Positions 1 to 6,789 of a DNA stretch of 12,862 nt are shown here, in pieces. Under the pieces are notes generated by a model. It saw only the letters and a list, made by a program, of their open reading frames with translations, made no database searches and was not told where the DNA came from. Source of the stretch: Syntrophorhabdaceae bacterium PtaU1.Bin034 (lineage in GTDB: Bacteria > Desulfobacterota_G > Syntrophorhabdia > Syntrophorhabdales > WCHB1-27). The position numbers were made by a program, and so were the translations under genes. Location of the stretch: NCBI GenBank assembly GCA_002067405.1, contig MVRP01000110.1:1-12862 (forward strand), given 5' to 3'. Numbering within the stretch: position 1 is the first letter of the stretch; each line of letters begins with the position of its first letter.

Positions 1-25
1 GGCATTCGCAAGGTGGGTCTTTCCC
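1..25 (-). pseudogene. istB: istB downstream fragment (IS21 helper ATPase), cut off by the RIT element
   Basis: On the minus strand these bases read KTHLANA, which continues the IstB P-loop GPVGVG found at the other side of the RIT element (3501-3837). Only about 7 codons are visible; the rest of istB and the far end of the IS21 lie outside the window. Deleting the 3,480 bp between the two TTTCCC copies (20-25 and 3500-3505) gives an uninterrupted GPVGVGKTHLANA, the usual IstB Walker A sequence, so this is the missing half of the same gene and not another copy. Confidence 0.85.
20..25. repeat. 6-bp direct repeat TTTCCC at the left RIT junction (crossover segment)
   Basis: TTTCCC here and at 3500-3505 bracket the element; one copy is needed to rebuild istB. 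In tyrosine-recombinase integration this is the strand-exchange (overlap) segment and not a staggered-cut duplication. It encodes the Gly-Lys codons (GGGAAA on the minus strand) of the IstB P-loop. Confidence 0.75.
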
Positions 26-51
26 TTATGGAAAGCTTTCCATAAGGGAAA
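20..51. repeat. 32-bp perfect palindrome at the left RIT end
   Basis: The arms read TTTCCCTTATGGAAAG and its exact reverse complement with no spacer. It contains the host/element crossover 6-mer, two inverted TTATGGAAAG half-sites abutting each other, and GGGAAA next to the terminal inverted repeat. It could extrude as a cruciform, but the sequence is better explained as two head-to-head recombinase half-sites. Confidence 0.9.
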
Positions 52-79
52 TTATGCAAAGCAATCGGTTATGCAAAGT
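52..79 (+). repeat. Left terminal inverted repeat of the RIT element (28 bp)
   Basis: This is a perfect inverted match to 3472-3499. It contains TTATGCAAAG twice in direct orientation (52-61 and 70-79), 18 bp apart and separated by CAATCGGT-type spacer bases. The same 10-mer with one base changed (TTATGGAAAG) builds the palindromes at 26-45 and 3418-3438, so it is probably the recombinase-binding half-site. Confidence 0.9.
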
Positions 80-144
80 GAGGGATACAAACAGGCAGTA
101 TAAGGCAATTTGCATCCCGTCGACTTTACATAAATAAATAACAT

Positions 145-1164
145 CTATTTGCAGAGTCTCTGCAGCCAGGTTAAGAGATTCTTATCGTCTTGCCAGGTAG
201 GCAGATTATCAGCTACGGCGGGCGAGTAAGCCTGTTCCAGCGCCAAGCGTTTCATGTGGGTGTCCGCCCGGGCGTAGATCTCGCTGGTGGTCACACTGGC
301 ATGGCCCAAGAAATCCCTGATGTAGACAAGATTCACATTTGCCTGTAACAGATGCATTGCCTTGGTATGGCGGAACACGTGAGGGGAGACTTTGCCGGAC
401 AGTACCGTGGGGTCCTGCCTTCTGGCCGCCTGTACGTACTTGTTGATGACGTAGGAGACCCCTGCCCGTGTCAACTTCTCATGACGGCTATTGAAGAAGA
501 CGGCATGATCCAATGTGTGAGTACCTGCCAATCGTTTTTCTTCCAGATAATCTTTTAACAACAAGGCCGTCTTGCTCATAAGCGGCACATGCCTTACCTT
601 TCTGCCCTTCCCCTTAAGGGTGATAGTCGCGGGCTGCATTAAACGGACGTCACGTACTATAAGATCTGTAAGTTCCCCAACGCGTGCTCCAGAGTCATAG
701 AGCACCGTGAGAAGCACCAAGTCCCGGCGCCCGGCAGAACTGTTATGGTCAGGCTGCTTCAAGATAGCCTCCAGCGCCTCTGCCGTGAGATAGGAGACGG
801 CAGGCTTCCCCGTCTTCTTCGACGGGATAGCCAGTATCCGCTGATGCGTCATCAGCCTTTCGGGCAGCTCTGACTGTAGATAGCGGAAGAAGGCGTGGAT
901 AGCTGCCAGACGTTGGTTGCGAGTGGCGATGCCACATCGGCGGGTAATCTCGATCCAGGACATAAACCCTCGTACCAGGTCTTCATCAATATGGGCCAAA
1001 GTTAGACGCTCGGGAGAGAGCGCTTTTTCATGTTCACAGAAGATCAACAAGAGCTTGAAGGTATCCCGGTACGAAGCGATGGTGTGAGAACTCAGGTTCC
1101 TCTGGCCGGGCAGATAAACGCTCAGGTAATTTGTCAGGTGCTGAGCGAAGTCCGTGGTTTTCAT
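145..1164 (-). CDS. ritC: RIT tyrosine recombinase C (third gene of the trio)
   Basis: This 339-aa tyrosine recombinase (phage integrase family) is predicted to cut and rejoin DNA at the RIT ends together with its two partners. An N-terminal SAM-like core-binding domain covers about residues 5-100 and the catalytic domain about 125-305. The active-site set is complete: Arg161 (SGARVGEL), Lys184/186 in LKGKGRK, His262-x-x-Arg265 (HVFRHT), His288 (FLGHAS) and nucleophile Tyr297 (EIYARAD). The ATG overlaps the ritB stop in an ATGA, so translation is probably coupled. A tail of about 40 residues follows the tyrosine. The roughly 65 bp between the stop and the left inverted repeat show no gene. 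Confidence 0.92.
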   Translation of the reverse strand: MKTTDFAQHLTNYLSVYLPGQRNLSSHTIASYRDTFKLLLIFCEHEKALSPERLTLAHIDEDLVRGFMSWIEITRRCGIATRNQRLAAIHAFFRYLQSELPERLMTHQRILAIPSKKTGKPAVSYLTAEALEAILKQPDHNSSAGRRDLVLLTVLYDSGARVGELTDLIVRDVRLMQPATITLKGKGRKVRHVPLMSKTALLLKDYLEEKRLAGTHTLDHAVFFNSRHEKLTRAGVSYVINKYVQAARRQDPTVLSGKVSPHVFRHTKAMHLLQANVNLVYIRDFLGHASVTTSEIYARADTHMKRLALEQAYSPAVADNLPTWQDDKNLLTWLQRLCK

Positions 1165-2129
1165 CGGTCACCGCCTGGCAGAAGATACCCGAACTGTTTA
1201 TCCATGGCCGCTACAATATCGGGATAGAGCTCTGCGGTAAGCCGCAGATAATGCTGGGTGCCCTTGAGCCCCACATGCCCGAGGTAAGCGGATAGGTATG
1301 GCAGGGCAACAGTGAGGTCAATGCCGTTTCGCACCCATCGCTTCAAACAGTGAACGGCAAACGTATGACGTAGATCATGAAGGCGCGGTCCATTACCTCT
1401 GCCGCCGTGAGAAATCCCGGCCTCCCATATAAATCTTCGGAAGTACCCATAGACCGTTCTCTCGGGATATCGACCACCATAGGGAGAGGGAAAGAAAGGA
1501 TGCTCAGGCTGTCCTACGGGGTGCATCACCTTCATGTAGATACGGCATCTTTCGGTGAGCGGGCGGCTCATGGGGACCATCCTGTCCTTGTGGAATTTGG
1601 CGTTTCTGACGGTCAGTATCCCCTTTTCAGCGTCGACATCGCCTACGTTGAGATGAAGTGCTTCAGATACGCGAAGCCCGCATCCGTAGAGCATTCTGTA
1701 GGGCAGGGGGAAGATAAGATGGCGATGCGGGCTATTCCTTAAGGGTAGACATCGATCCACACGGGCAAGGAACCGGGCAAGTTCGGCTCGGGAGAACAGA
1801 TAGGGCTGATAAGCGTCCGACCGACGTATGCCGAGATGGTCCGGATAGATGTAAGCATCATACCCCGACCTCGCCATGTACTTCGCGAGCATACGGATGA
1901 GCCTGATCCTGCGGGCATGCGCATCGTCAGACTCGTATGGCTTCTTTTCGGCCCATCTCATGGCAAGCCCTCTCGACAGGCATGGCTCGTGGTGGCCTAT
2001 CTCGACACAGAACCGATCGAACCGTATTAAACAGACTGCCTCTTTCTTGCGATGGTATCCTAACGCCTCCCTTTCACGCACGAACCCTTCTATTGCATCG
2101 GCAAGGATGCTCAAATAGACATTAGTCAT
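1161..2129 (-). CDS. ritB: RIT tyrosine recombinase B (second gene of the trio)
   Basis: This 322-aa tyrosine recombinase is the middle member of the trio. An upstream in-frame start at 2159 exists, but the ATG at 2129 overlaps the ritA stop as ATGA, the same arrangement as the ritB/ritC junction, so 2129 is preferred. An N-terminal SAM-like domain covers about 5-95 and the catalytic domain about 110-300. Catalytic residues are Arg153 (GCGLRVSEAL), Lys178/181 (NAKFHKDR), His251-x-x-Arg254 (HDLRHT), His285 (YLGHVG) and Tyr294 (TQHYLRL). Nothing looks broken. The overlap chain implies all three proteins come from one mRNA in a fixed ratio. Confidence 0.92.
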   Translation of the reverse strand: MTNVYLSILADAIEGFVREREALGYHRKKEAVCLIRFDRFCVEIGHHEPCLSRGLAMRWAEKKPYESDDAHARRIRLIRMLAKYMARSGYDAYIYPDHLGIRRSDAYQPYLFSRAELARFLARVDRCLPLRNSPHRHLIFPLPYRMLYGCGLRVSEALHLNVGDVDAEKGILTVRNAKFHKDRMVPMSRPLTERCRIYMKVMHPVGQPEHPFFPSPYGGRYPERTVYGYFRRFIWEAGISHGGRGNGPRLHDLRHTFAVHCLKRWVRNGIDLTVALPYLSAYLGHVGLKGTQHYLRLTAELYPDIVAAMDKQFGYLLPGGDR

Positions 2130-3363
2130 GACAGAAGACCTCGTCGGGATCGAGGGCACATTGCCTTAAGGCTCTCAAAGTCGATCTTGAGATACACGCC
2201 GGTGGACACGGTGCTCATATGTCCCAGCACCTCAGATATCACTGGTAGCGGCGTTCCCTGCTCGAGAAGAACGCTCGCTAGGGTGTGCCTTAGGGAGTGC
2301 ATTCCCATGAGGTGCCCGTTCGTAAGCGTATGCCGGCACGGCGGGTGTATCCGGCAATGATGTGATGGAGGTTGGCGCATGCCCCGAAGGCCTCAAAAGG
2401 GGCACTGTGACGGACAAAGAGATGGGGCGAGCTCGTCTTGGGCCGGCCGTTCTTGAGGTAGTCGATGATGGCCCAGCCGATATCGTCAAGGATTGGGTAA
2501 TGTGCCCTCTGCTTTGTTTTGTGCTGCACCATCTCTATATTCCTGGTCGTCCAGTTCAAATTGCTCAATCTGATTTCCTTGATATCCTGTGCCCTCATGC
2601 CGAGCCGTGTCACGATCAGAAGAATCGCGTAATCCCTTTTGCCGTTGGGATTGCCCCTATCCACCGACGCAAGAACGCGTCTCACATCCTCATGGCTCCA
2701 GGTGCTCGGGATCTTAGGGTAATGTGGCTGTCTCAGCCTTGGCACGTCACCAGACAGGTCTCTCTCGTGATAGCCTGCAAGGTGCAAAAATGTCAGGAAC
2801 GACCTGAGCGTCGTAAGGATGGCCGAAATGGACTTCCTGTGATAGCCGGCAACGGTCCTTATGTAATCAGACACCTGCCGGCCGGTCAGCGACGACAGAG
2901 ACGTTATGCCGTGATCGTCCAGGTAGTCGATGAACAGCTCCGTCCGGTAAATCCGGGCACGCATTCCCTGATATGAGTAATTTCGACGCCCGCATTCTTC
3001 GTAATAAGACTTCAATACCTCGGCGAATTGGGGCGTCTTTTGGTAAGGAATTTTGGTAGTTCTCCGCCGAAGAATAGCACCATGGAGCTGGTAGTCTCCC
3101 AGGACCCGGATAAACCGAGCTTCATTCCTGAAGGACCGGTGCAAAGAAACTGTGTAGTTGTCGAGATTAAACGCGTAGCTCGACTGCAAGAATCTGTTAC
3201 CTAAACTCTCTGAATATACCTTCTCCCCCGCGCTGTCCGCAAAGTCGATCAACCGCCGGTAAAATCTTCGGTAACCGGTGCGCGTCCCTTCTGAATAATG
3301 CAGTCTTTCGAGCTCTTTCAGTACGTCTGATACAAGGTCCCTGATAGATCTTTCTGGCTTCAT
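2126..3363 (-). pseudogene. ritA: RIT tyrosine recombinase A (first gene of the trio), frameshifted before the catalytic HxxR box
   Basis: This is the first and longest gene of the trio. The start is ATG at 3363 behind a strong AAGGAGGG. The first frame runs to a stop at 2290 (357 aa) and holds the N-terminal domain and Arg257 (RLGMRAQD) plus Lys282/284. The rest of the catalytic domain lies in the -1 frame, ending at 2126: HSLRHT, EVLGHMS and the nucleophile in GVYLKID. The two frames join near 2328, where one C is missing (CGC TTA should be CGC CTT ACG). Repaired, the protein would be about 412 aa, with His356, Arg359, His382 and Tyr391. I see no slippery heptamer or pseudoknot, so mutation or sequencing error is more likely than programmed frameshifting. 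The stop overlaps the ritB start. Confidence 0.85.
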
Positions 3364-3385
3364 AAATGCCCTCCTTCAATATGGT

Positions 3386-3401
3386 CGATGCAGAAGCATC
3401 G
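3386..3401 (-). promoter_or_regulatory. Small hairpin in the ritA leader
   Basis: CGATGC and GCATCG pair around a 4-nt loop, about 22 nt upstream of the ritA start and just before its Shine-Dalgarno sequence. It could modulate ritA mRNA stability or translation; function is unknown. Confidence 0.45.
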
Positions 3402-3416
3402 CTCTCATCGTGAAGT

Positions 3417-3441
3417 ATTATGGAAAGACTTTCCATAATAA
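3417..3441. repeat. Palindrome of recombinase half-sites in front of ritA
   Basis: TATTATGGAAAG and its inverse flank a single central A. The 10-mer is the one in the palindrome at 26-45, but here a 1-bp spacer separates the arms. It lies 31-55 bp inside the right inverted repeat and about 54 bp upstream of the ritA start, where a promoter is expected. A recombinase bound here could repress ritA or act as an accessory subunit in the synaptic complex. Confidence 0.7.
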
Positions 3442-3471
3442 GGGCAGTCATTCTAGTGAGTTTCGTTCTCA

Positions 3472-3499
3472 ACTTTGCATAACCGATTGCTTTGCATAA
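3472..3499 (-). repeat. Right terminal inverted repeat of the RIT element (28 bp)
   Basis: This is the exact reverse complement of 52-79, with the same internal direct repeats. It directly abuts the TTTCCC host junction, whereas at the left end a 20-bp palindrome and GGGAAA intervene. Confidence 0.9.
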
Positions 3500-3505
3500 T
3501 TTCCC
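3500..3505. repeat. 6-bp direct repeat TTTCCC at the right RIT junction
   Basis: This is the second copy of the 6-bp segment. To its left lies the element half-site CTTTGCATAA and to its right the host istB sequence ACGCCCACC. It matches 20-25 exactly; the next base outward differs (a at 3499, c at 19), which limits the shared segment to 6 bp. Confidence 0.75.
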
Positions 3506-3837
3506 ACGCCCACCGGTCCGCAGATAATGACATTCTCATGTCTATCCGTAAACCCGAGGCTGAACAGGTCTTTCACCTTCTCCCTGTCGACGGTGATCGG
3601 CACCTCCCAATCGAACCGCTCGAAGGTCTGCTCCTGATCCAGAAGGGCGCTTCTCATCTTTCTGATTATCCTTCCCTGCTGACGCCGTTCGATCTCATCA
3701 TTCAGGATCAGTTCGAGGAACTCCCCGTACGAGAGCTTCTGCGCCCTGGCGTATGATCCCCTTTCTGACAGGGTCATAAGGATGCCCCCGAGTTTCAATT
3801 TTTTCAGCGTCTGTTTCAGTTCAGTGGTAATCTCCAT
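3501..3837 (-). pseudogene. istB: istB upstream fragment (IS21 helper ATPase) truncated in the Walker A motif
   Basis: IstB is the AAA+ ATPase that helps IstA choose and capture the target DNA in IS21 transposition. Residues 1-112 are native: the N-terminal helical region (LKLGGILMTLSERG, LILNDEIERRQQGR) and the start of the ATPase core up to GPVGVG. The following NYAKQSVMQS and stop (down to 3469) come from the RIT terminal repeat, so the P-loop Lys-Thr, Walker B and everything after are lost. The start ATG at 3837 has GGAGG 6 nt upstream and follows the istA stop by 15 nt, the usual tight istAB spacing. The rest of the gene is at 1-25 and beyond. Confidence 0.92.
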
Positions 3838-3852
3838 CTCATTCCTCCTTCT

Positions 3853-5364
3853 TCACGAAGTAGGTCGCCGATCGCGCAAAGCGCGAAGGCAACGGTTCCT
3901 CTCTTCTGTTTCTTCTCCAATAAGGCCTTTCCGTATGATCTCCTCCACCCGGCGCACATCGACGAGGTCGAAGGCAAGGGAGCGCTCGCAGGCCCTCTCC
4001 ACTCGCTCTTTGCCGTACCGGTCCGGCAGTTTGACAAGCTTTTGCGCCTGCCTCAGTTTCGTCCAGGGGAAGGTGCCCGAAAGGAGGAGTTCAGCGAAGT
4101 GCCTGGCTGAAGGGCCGATCTCTCCGGCCTTGTCGACATAGTAGGTACAGTTCCTCATTGCATAAGGCGTCTTCTCCTTCGGATAGTCGGCAAAATCGGT
4201 TGAACGCTTCCCCTGAGGGATGGCAGGGTGGGTCTTGATAAGGCTGCCCTTGTAGTAGATACGAAGAAGCCGGCTGTCTTTCCGTACCGACACTTCCTTG
4301 CCGATGTACTGCGTCGGCACAGAGTAGAGACTGTTCCCGAAGCGGATGTGATGGTCGGGGTGGACCTTGACCGATCCCCAGCGGGGGACGTCGAAGCGTT
4401 CTTCTGTAAGGGGAAGAAGGCAGGGCTTCTCTTCTTCATTGAAGACAATGAGCGACCTCCTTCTTGTAGTCCCGTGGATTCTCATCCCTGCAATATTTCG
4501 ACACCACCGGATGGCTTCCTCCTGGACGTGGGTCAGATTCCTGAAGGTCTCCCCGGCAAAAAAGTTCTTCCTCACGTAGGGGACCTGTCGTTCGACCTTC
4601 GGTTTTCCCGTCGGATCGTTCGACCGGGCAGGGTCAATGATGAAGCCTCTGAACTCTGAGTACTCCAGGAAGGTCCTGTTGAAGATGGGGGCATACCGGT
4701 CGGATTTGACGACCGCCGCCTTCAGGTTGTCGATAACCACCTTTTTCGTAATGCCGCCGAAGAAGGCCCAGGCATCCTCGATGCCGGCAATCAACGACGG
4801 AAGATCCCGGGTGAAGGTGACGTGAACATACTGATGCCTGCTCGAACAGAGCGTGACGACAAGACCGTAGACAAAGCGTTTCCTCTCCGTCACCGGGTCG
4901 TAGAGGAGCCCCAATCTTCCAAAGTCCACCTCCGCCACCTCCCCCGGCTCCGTATCCGCCATGCGCAGCGTCGTCTTCGACGGTATGCCGATGTGGATCA
5001 TCACGAACCGATAGAGACTCTGATAGCCCACCTCGGCGCCCATTCTCGAAAGCATGATATGGATTTTCGTCAGCGTGAGATGGTCGTTCTCTATCCACGA
5101 TACAATAGCTCCGAGGATCCGGCCAGATGATCGGCCGGGACCGGGAAGGTGGGACTGGACCTCTTTTACCACTTCCCGGGCAATTGCATCAAGATCGCAT
5201 AACGCATCTTTACCAAACCCCTTTTTGTAGGCGAGACGAAGGTACTTCCGGAGGGTGTTGCGATCCATGCCCGTCGCCCTCGTAATCGCCCTGATCGAAT
5301 AACCGTTCTGAACCCTTCTCAAGATATCGATAATATCAACCACCGCATACTCCTTTCGTGCCAT
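3853..5364 (-). CDS. istA: IstA, DDE transposase of an IS21-family element
   Basis: This 503-aa protein has normal IstA length. It binds the IS ends and catalyses cut-and-paste joining with IstB as partner. A helix-turn-helix lies at about residues 21-43 (GYSIRAITRATGMDRNTLRK). The RNase H-fold catalytic core shows Asp147 (AEVDFGRLG), Asp212 (VVIDNLKAAV) and Glu258 (TGKPKVERQV), the expected DDE triad. A C-terminal beta-rich domain follows. The ORF is open to 5475, but the start at 5364 (MARKEYAV) has GGGAGG 6 nt upstream and matches the family N-terminus. The gene looks intact; transposition would still be blocked because istB is broken, unless IstB is supplied from another copy. Confidence 0.93.
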   Translation of the reverse strand: MARKEYAVVDIIDILRRVQNGYSIRAITRATGMDRNTLRKYLRLAYKKGFGKDALCDLDAIAREVVKEVQSHLPGPGRSSGRILGAIVSWIENDHLTLTKIHIMLSRMGAEVGYQSLYRFVMIHIGIPSKTTLRMADTEPGEVAEVDFGRLGLLYDPVTERKRFVYGLVVTLCSSRHQYVHVTFTRDLPSLIAGIEDAWAFFGGITKKVVIDNLKAAVVKSDRYAPIFNRTFLEYSEFRGFIIDPARSNDPTGKPKVERQVPYVRKNFFAGETFRNLTHVQEEAIRWCRNIAGMRIHGTTRRRSLIVFNEEEKPCLLPLTEERFDVPRWGSVKVHPDHHIRFGNSLYSVPTQYIGKEVSVRKDSRLLRIYYKGSLIKTHPAIPQGKRSTDFADYPKEKTPYAMRNCTYYVDKAGEIGPSARHFAELLLSGTFPWTKLRQAQKLVKLPDRYGKERVERACERSLAFDLVDVRRVEEIIRKGLIGEETEERNRCLRALRDRRPTS

Positions 5365-5425
5365 ACCGCCTCCCGTGCGCAAAAAGTTAACGGGAAGTAG
5401 TATGTCCCTATTTCGATGCCGTACG

Positions 5426-5505
5426 GGTGGGTGAATTAACCTGAAAAAGTGGGTGAGTGATCTTGTAAAACTCACCCCTTAGGTGGGTGACAGATCTAGA
5501 AAAAT
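5426..5505 (-). repeat. IS21 terminal multiple repeats (three 24-bp units)
   Basis: Units at 5482-5505, 5449-5472 and 5426-5449 share TTTT near one end and TCACCCAC at the other in the same orientation on the minus strand. Internal bases vary. IS21-family ends carry such repeats as IstA binding sites. They lie upstream of istA, so they may also overlap its promoter. Confidence 0.7.
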
Positions 5506-5509
5506 CACA

Positions 5510-5678
5510 AGCCATGTGACTGCATCGATACAGTTTTCGATGCTGACGGCGGGCTTAGGGGGAACTACCTTTTCACGGTCGGTTGGTCCGGAGTTATTTT
5601 TGGGGTGGTCGTGTGCGGTGACTCCTCCCGGGCTTTCATCCAGGCTGCGTAACTGCCGTCTAAGCGTATCGATGCCGT
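5510..5678 (-). other. Open frame downstream of the primase, cut by the IS21 end
   Basis: Immediately after the primase stop, a different minus-strand frame is open for about 85 codons, from about 5730 to the IS21 end. It starts LVQRPEGVRINGIDTL and then reads RRQLRSLDESPGG, with balanced, coding-like composition. No ATG, GTG or TTG begins it, so it could be the primase C-terminus after a frameshift, the start of a following gene in another frame, or chance. The frame runs straight into the IS21 terminus, so whatever it encoded is truncated there. No family is recognised. Confidence 0.3.
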
Positions 5679-6695
5679 TTATGCGAACACCTTCCGGCCT
5701 TTGGACGAGAGGTAAAGAAACCTTTGAAATCGGCCTTTCTCAGTCCTAAAATGACCCGGCAAGCGAGAGAGGCGAGAAGGGTTCGCGCACGCCGCGTCGA
5801 CGCCCAAGGGAATCAAAAGCTCCCGATAGAGTCGGTCCCGGATCTGTGTGTTCCACCCCTCGAGGGTCGAAACTTCCGCGAGGGCGCGAACGTCGAGCCA
5901 TGCATGAACGCTCTTCCCGCCTGAATCAATCAGCGCGCAGATCGGCAGATCGATAGCCGCCCAAAACGCAAGCTGATCTTCAACGGGAAGGTTGTCAAAT
6001 TCTACGACAGCGAACAAGAAGGACGTAACATTGTTGTCACCCCGATAGGTCTCGCCCTCGCCACTCTTCTTTGGCGCCCGCTGCCGGGAAAGAGGATTCG
6101 GGATAATGTGTGGCCCCGGGGTTATTCCATTGCCAAAGTCCTTAAGCCACTGCGAAACCCGCTTGATGCTGCCCTCGCCGTCGTACGTGTTTCCAGCGAA
6201 TATTAGATCATCGGTGTTGTAGAAGGTCACCAAGGCAGCATCGTGATCCGGCGCTTGGTTCAACCGAATAGGGGACGCTTCCCAAATGTCGGCTTCAGTG
6301 ACACCTCGACCCTGCTCGATCAGCTTGTCGCGGATTTTCGGCCCATCATCGATAGCGGGTTTCGGCTTCGGAGGCGTCTGTATCGTCGCGTCGTTCGCAT
6401 AGTCCTGTATAGCACGGTTCACTGTCTCCAAGATCTCCTTATCGGATACATGACGCCTGCCCGCAGGGGTTGCCTTCTTCAGATCATCGAAGATTTGCTG
6501 TGGGTCAAGACCAGCAATGACACCAAGGGTAGCTTTTCCGAGCAAAGCGCCATGACAGCCATTGCCGCATCCCGCCGGGGGGATGTAATATTCCTGATAC
6601 TTGGATAAGATTCTTTCATTCACCGGCCTGCTTCTTGTTGTCCGTTGCCGTTGTCCCGTAACTCCAACATTCTCGCACTGAGGAGAGGCAGGCAA
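5679..6695 (-). CDS. AEP-type DNA primase of a mobile element
   Basis: This 338-aa protein is read from a TTG at 6695, with GAGGGGG about 7 nt upstream; a GTG at 6623 (VNERILSKYQ) is the alternative start. An N-terminal primase-associated region at about 25-100 (ERILSKYQEYYIPPAG, then LDPQQIFDDL) is followed by a catalytic domain resembling archaeo-eukaryotic primases of phages and plasmids. Motif-like stretches are FAVVEFD (Glu232, Asp234; metal binding), DSGGKSVHAWLDV (His264; nucleotide binding) and NPSRLSRLPG (305-314). It probably primes replication of the island. A partner helicase would be expected downstream, but an IS21 sits there. The protein ends SSKGRKVFA and may be shortened by a frameshift. 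The family call is from motifs, not a search. Confidence 0.65.
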   Translation of the reverse strand: MPASPQCENVGVTGQRQRTTRSRPVNERILSKYQEYYIPPAGCGNGCHGALLGKATLGVIAGLDPQQIFDDLKKATPAGRRHVSDKEILETVNRAIQDYANDATIQTPPKPKPAIDDGPKIRDKLIEQGRGVTEADIWEASPIRLNQAPDHDAALVTFYNTDDLIFAGNTYDGEGSIKRVSQWLKDFGNGITPGPHIIPNPLSRQRAPKKSGEGETYRGDNNVTSFLFAVVEFDNLPVEDQLAFWAAIDLPICALIDSGGKSVHAWLDVRALAEVSTLEGWNTQIRDRLYRELLIPLGVDAACANPSRLSRLPGHFRTEKGRFQRFLYLSSKGRKVFA

Positions 6696-6711
6696 TCAGA
6701 ACCCCCTCAGG

Positions 6712-6737
6712 AGCTGTTGATGACAGATAAAACAGCT
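6712..6737. repeat. Hairpin between the 258-aa gene and the primase gene
   Basis: AGCTGTT (6712-6718) and AACAGCT (6731-6737) can pair around a 12-nt loop, directly upstream of the primase Shine-Dalgarno. There is no U-run, so it is unlikely to be a terminator. It could affect primase translation. Confidence 0.35.
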
Positions 6738-6789
6738 ATGACATGAGTCACACATGCAAGAATAGTGTGTCCGAAGTTGGTAATTTTTT

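Larger units (their letters stand above)
26..3505 (-). mobile_element. RIT (recombinase-in-trio) element inserted in istB
   Basis: The element has three adjacent tyrosine-recombinase genes in one direction (ritA 3363, ritB 2129, ritC 1164), joined by ATGA stop/start overlaps. It is bounded by perfect 28-bp inverted repeats (52-79 and 3472-3499) and by direct repeats of TTTCCC (20-25 and 3500-3505). Its length is 3,480 bp whichever copy of the 6-mer is assigned to it. Three linked tyrosine recombinases with terminal inverted repeats define the RIT class. The ends are unequal: the left end carries an extra 20-bp palindrome plus GGGAAA (26-51) between the host and the inverted repeat; the right end does not. 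ritA is frameshifted, so this copy may be inactive unless it is supplied in trans. Confidence 0.9.
3501..5509 (-). mobile_element. IS21-family insertion sequence, interrupted by the RIT element (partial)
   Basis: It carries istA and istB in the family order, with three related 24-bp repeats at the right end (5426-5505), as is typical for IS21-family termini. A likely tip is at 5509, where the minus strand begins TGTGATTTTTC, matching the TG...CA ends of the family. The other end lies beyond position 1. No target duplication can be checked for that reason. Confidence 0.8.

Noticed and set aside
52..79. CRISPR-like or iteron repeats at the RIT ends
   Set aside because: Only two copies per end of a 10-mer and perfect inverted symmetry with the other end; they are terminal repeats with recombinase half-sites.
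2290..2380. Programmed -1 frameshifting in ritA
   Set aside because: There is no X XXY YYZ heptamer and no obvious pseudoknot near 2328; a one-base loss explains it more simply. It is kept only as an alternative.
2362..2976. 204-codon plus-strand frame opposite ritA
   Set aside because: It lies antisense to well-conserved recombinase sequence and has no recognisable domain or ribosome-binding site.
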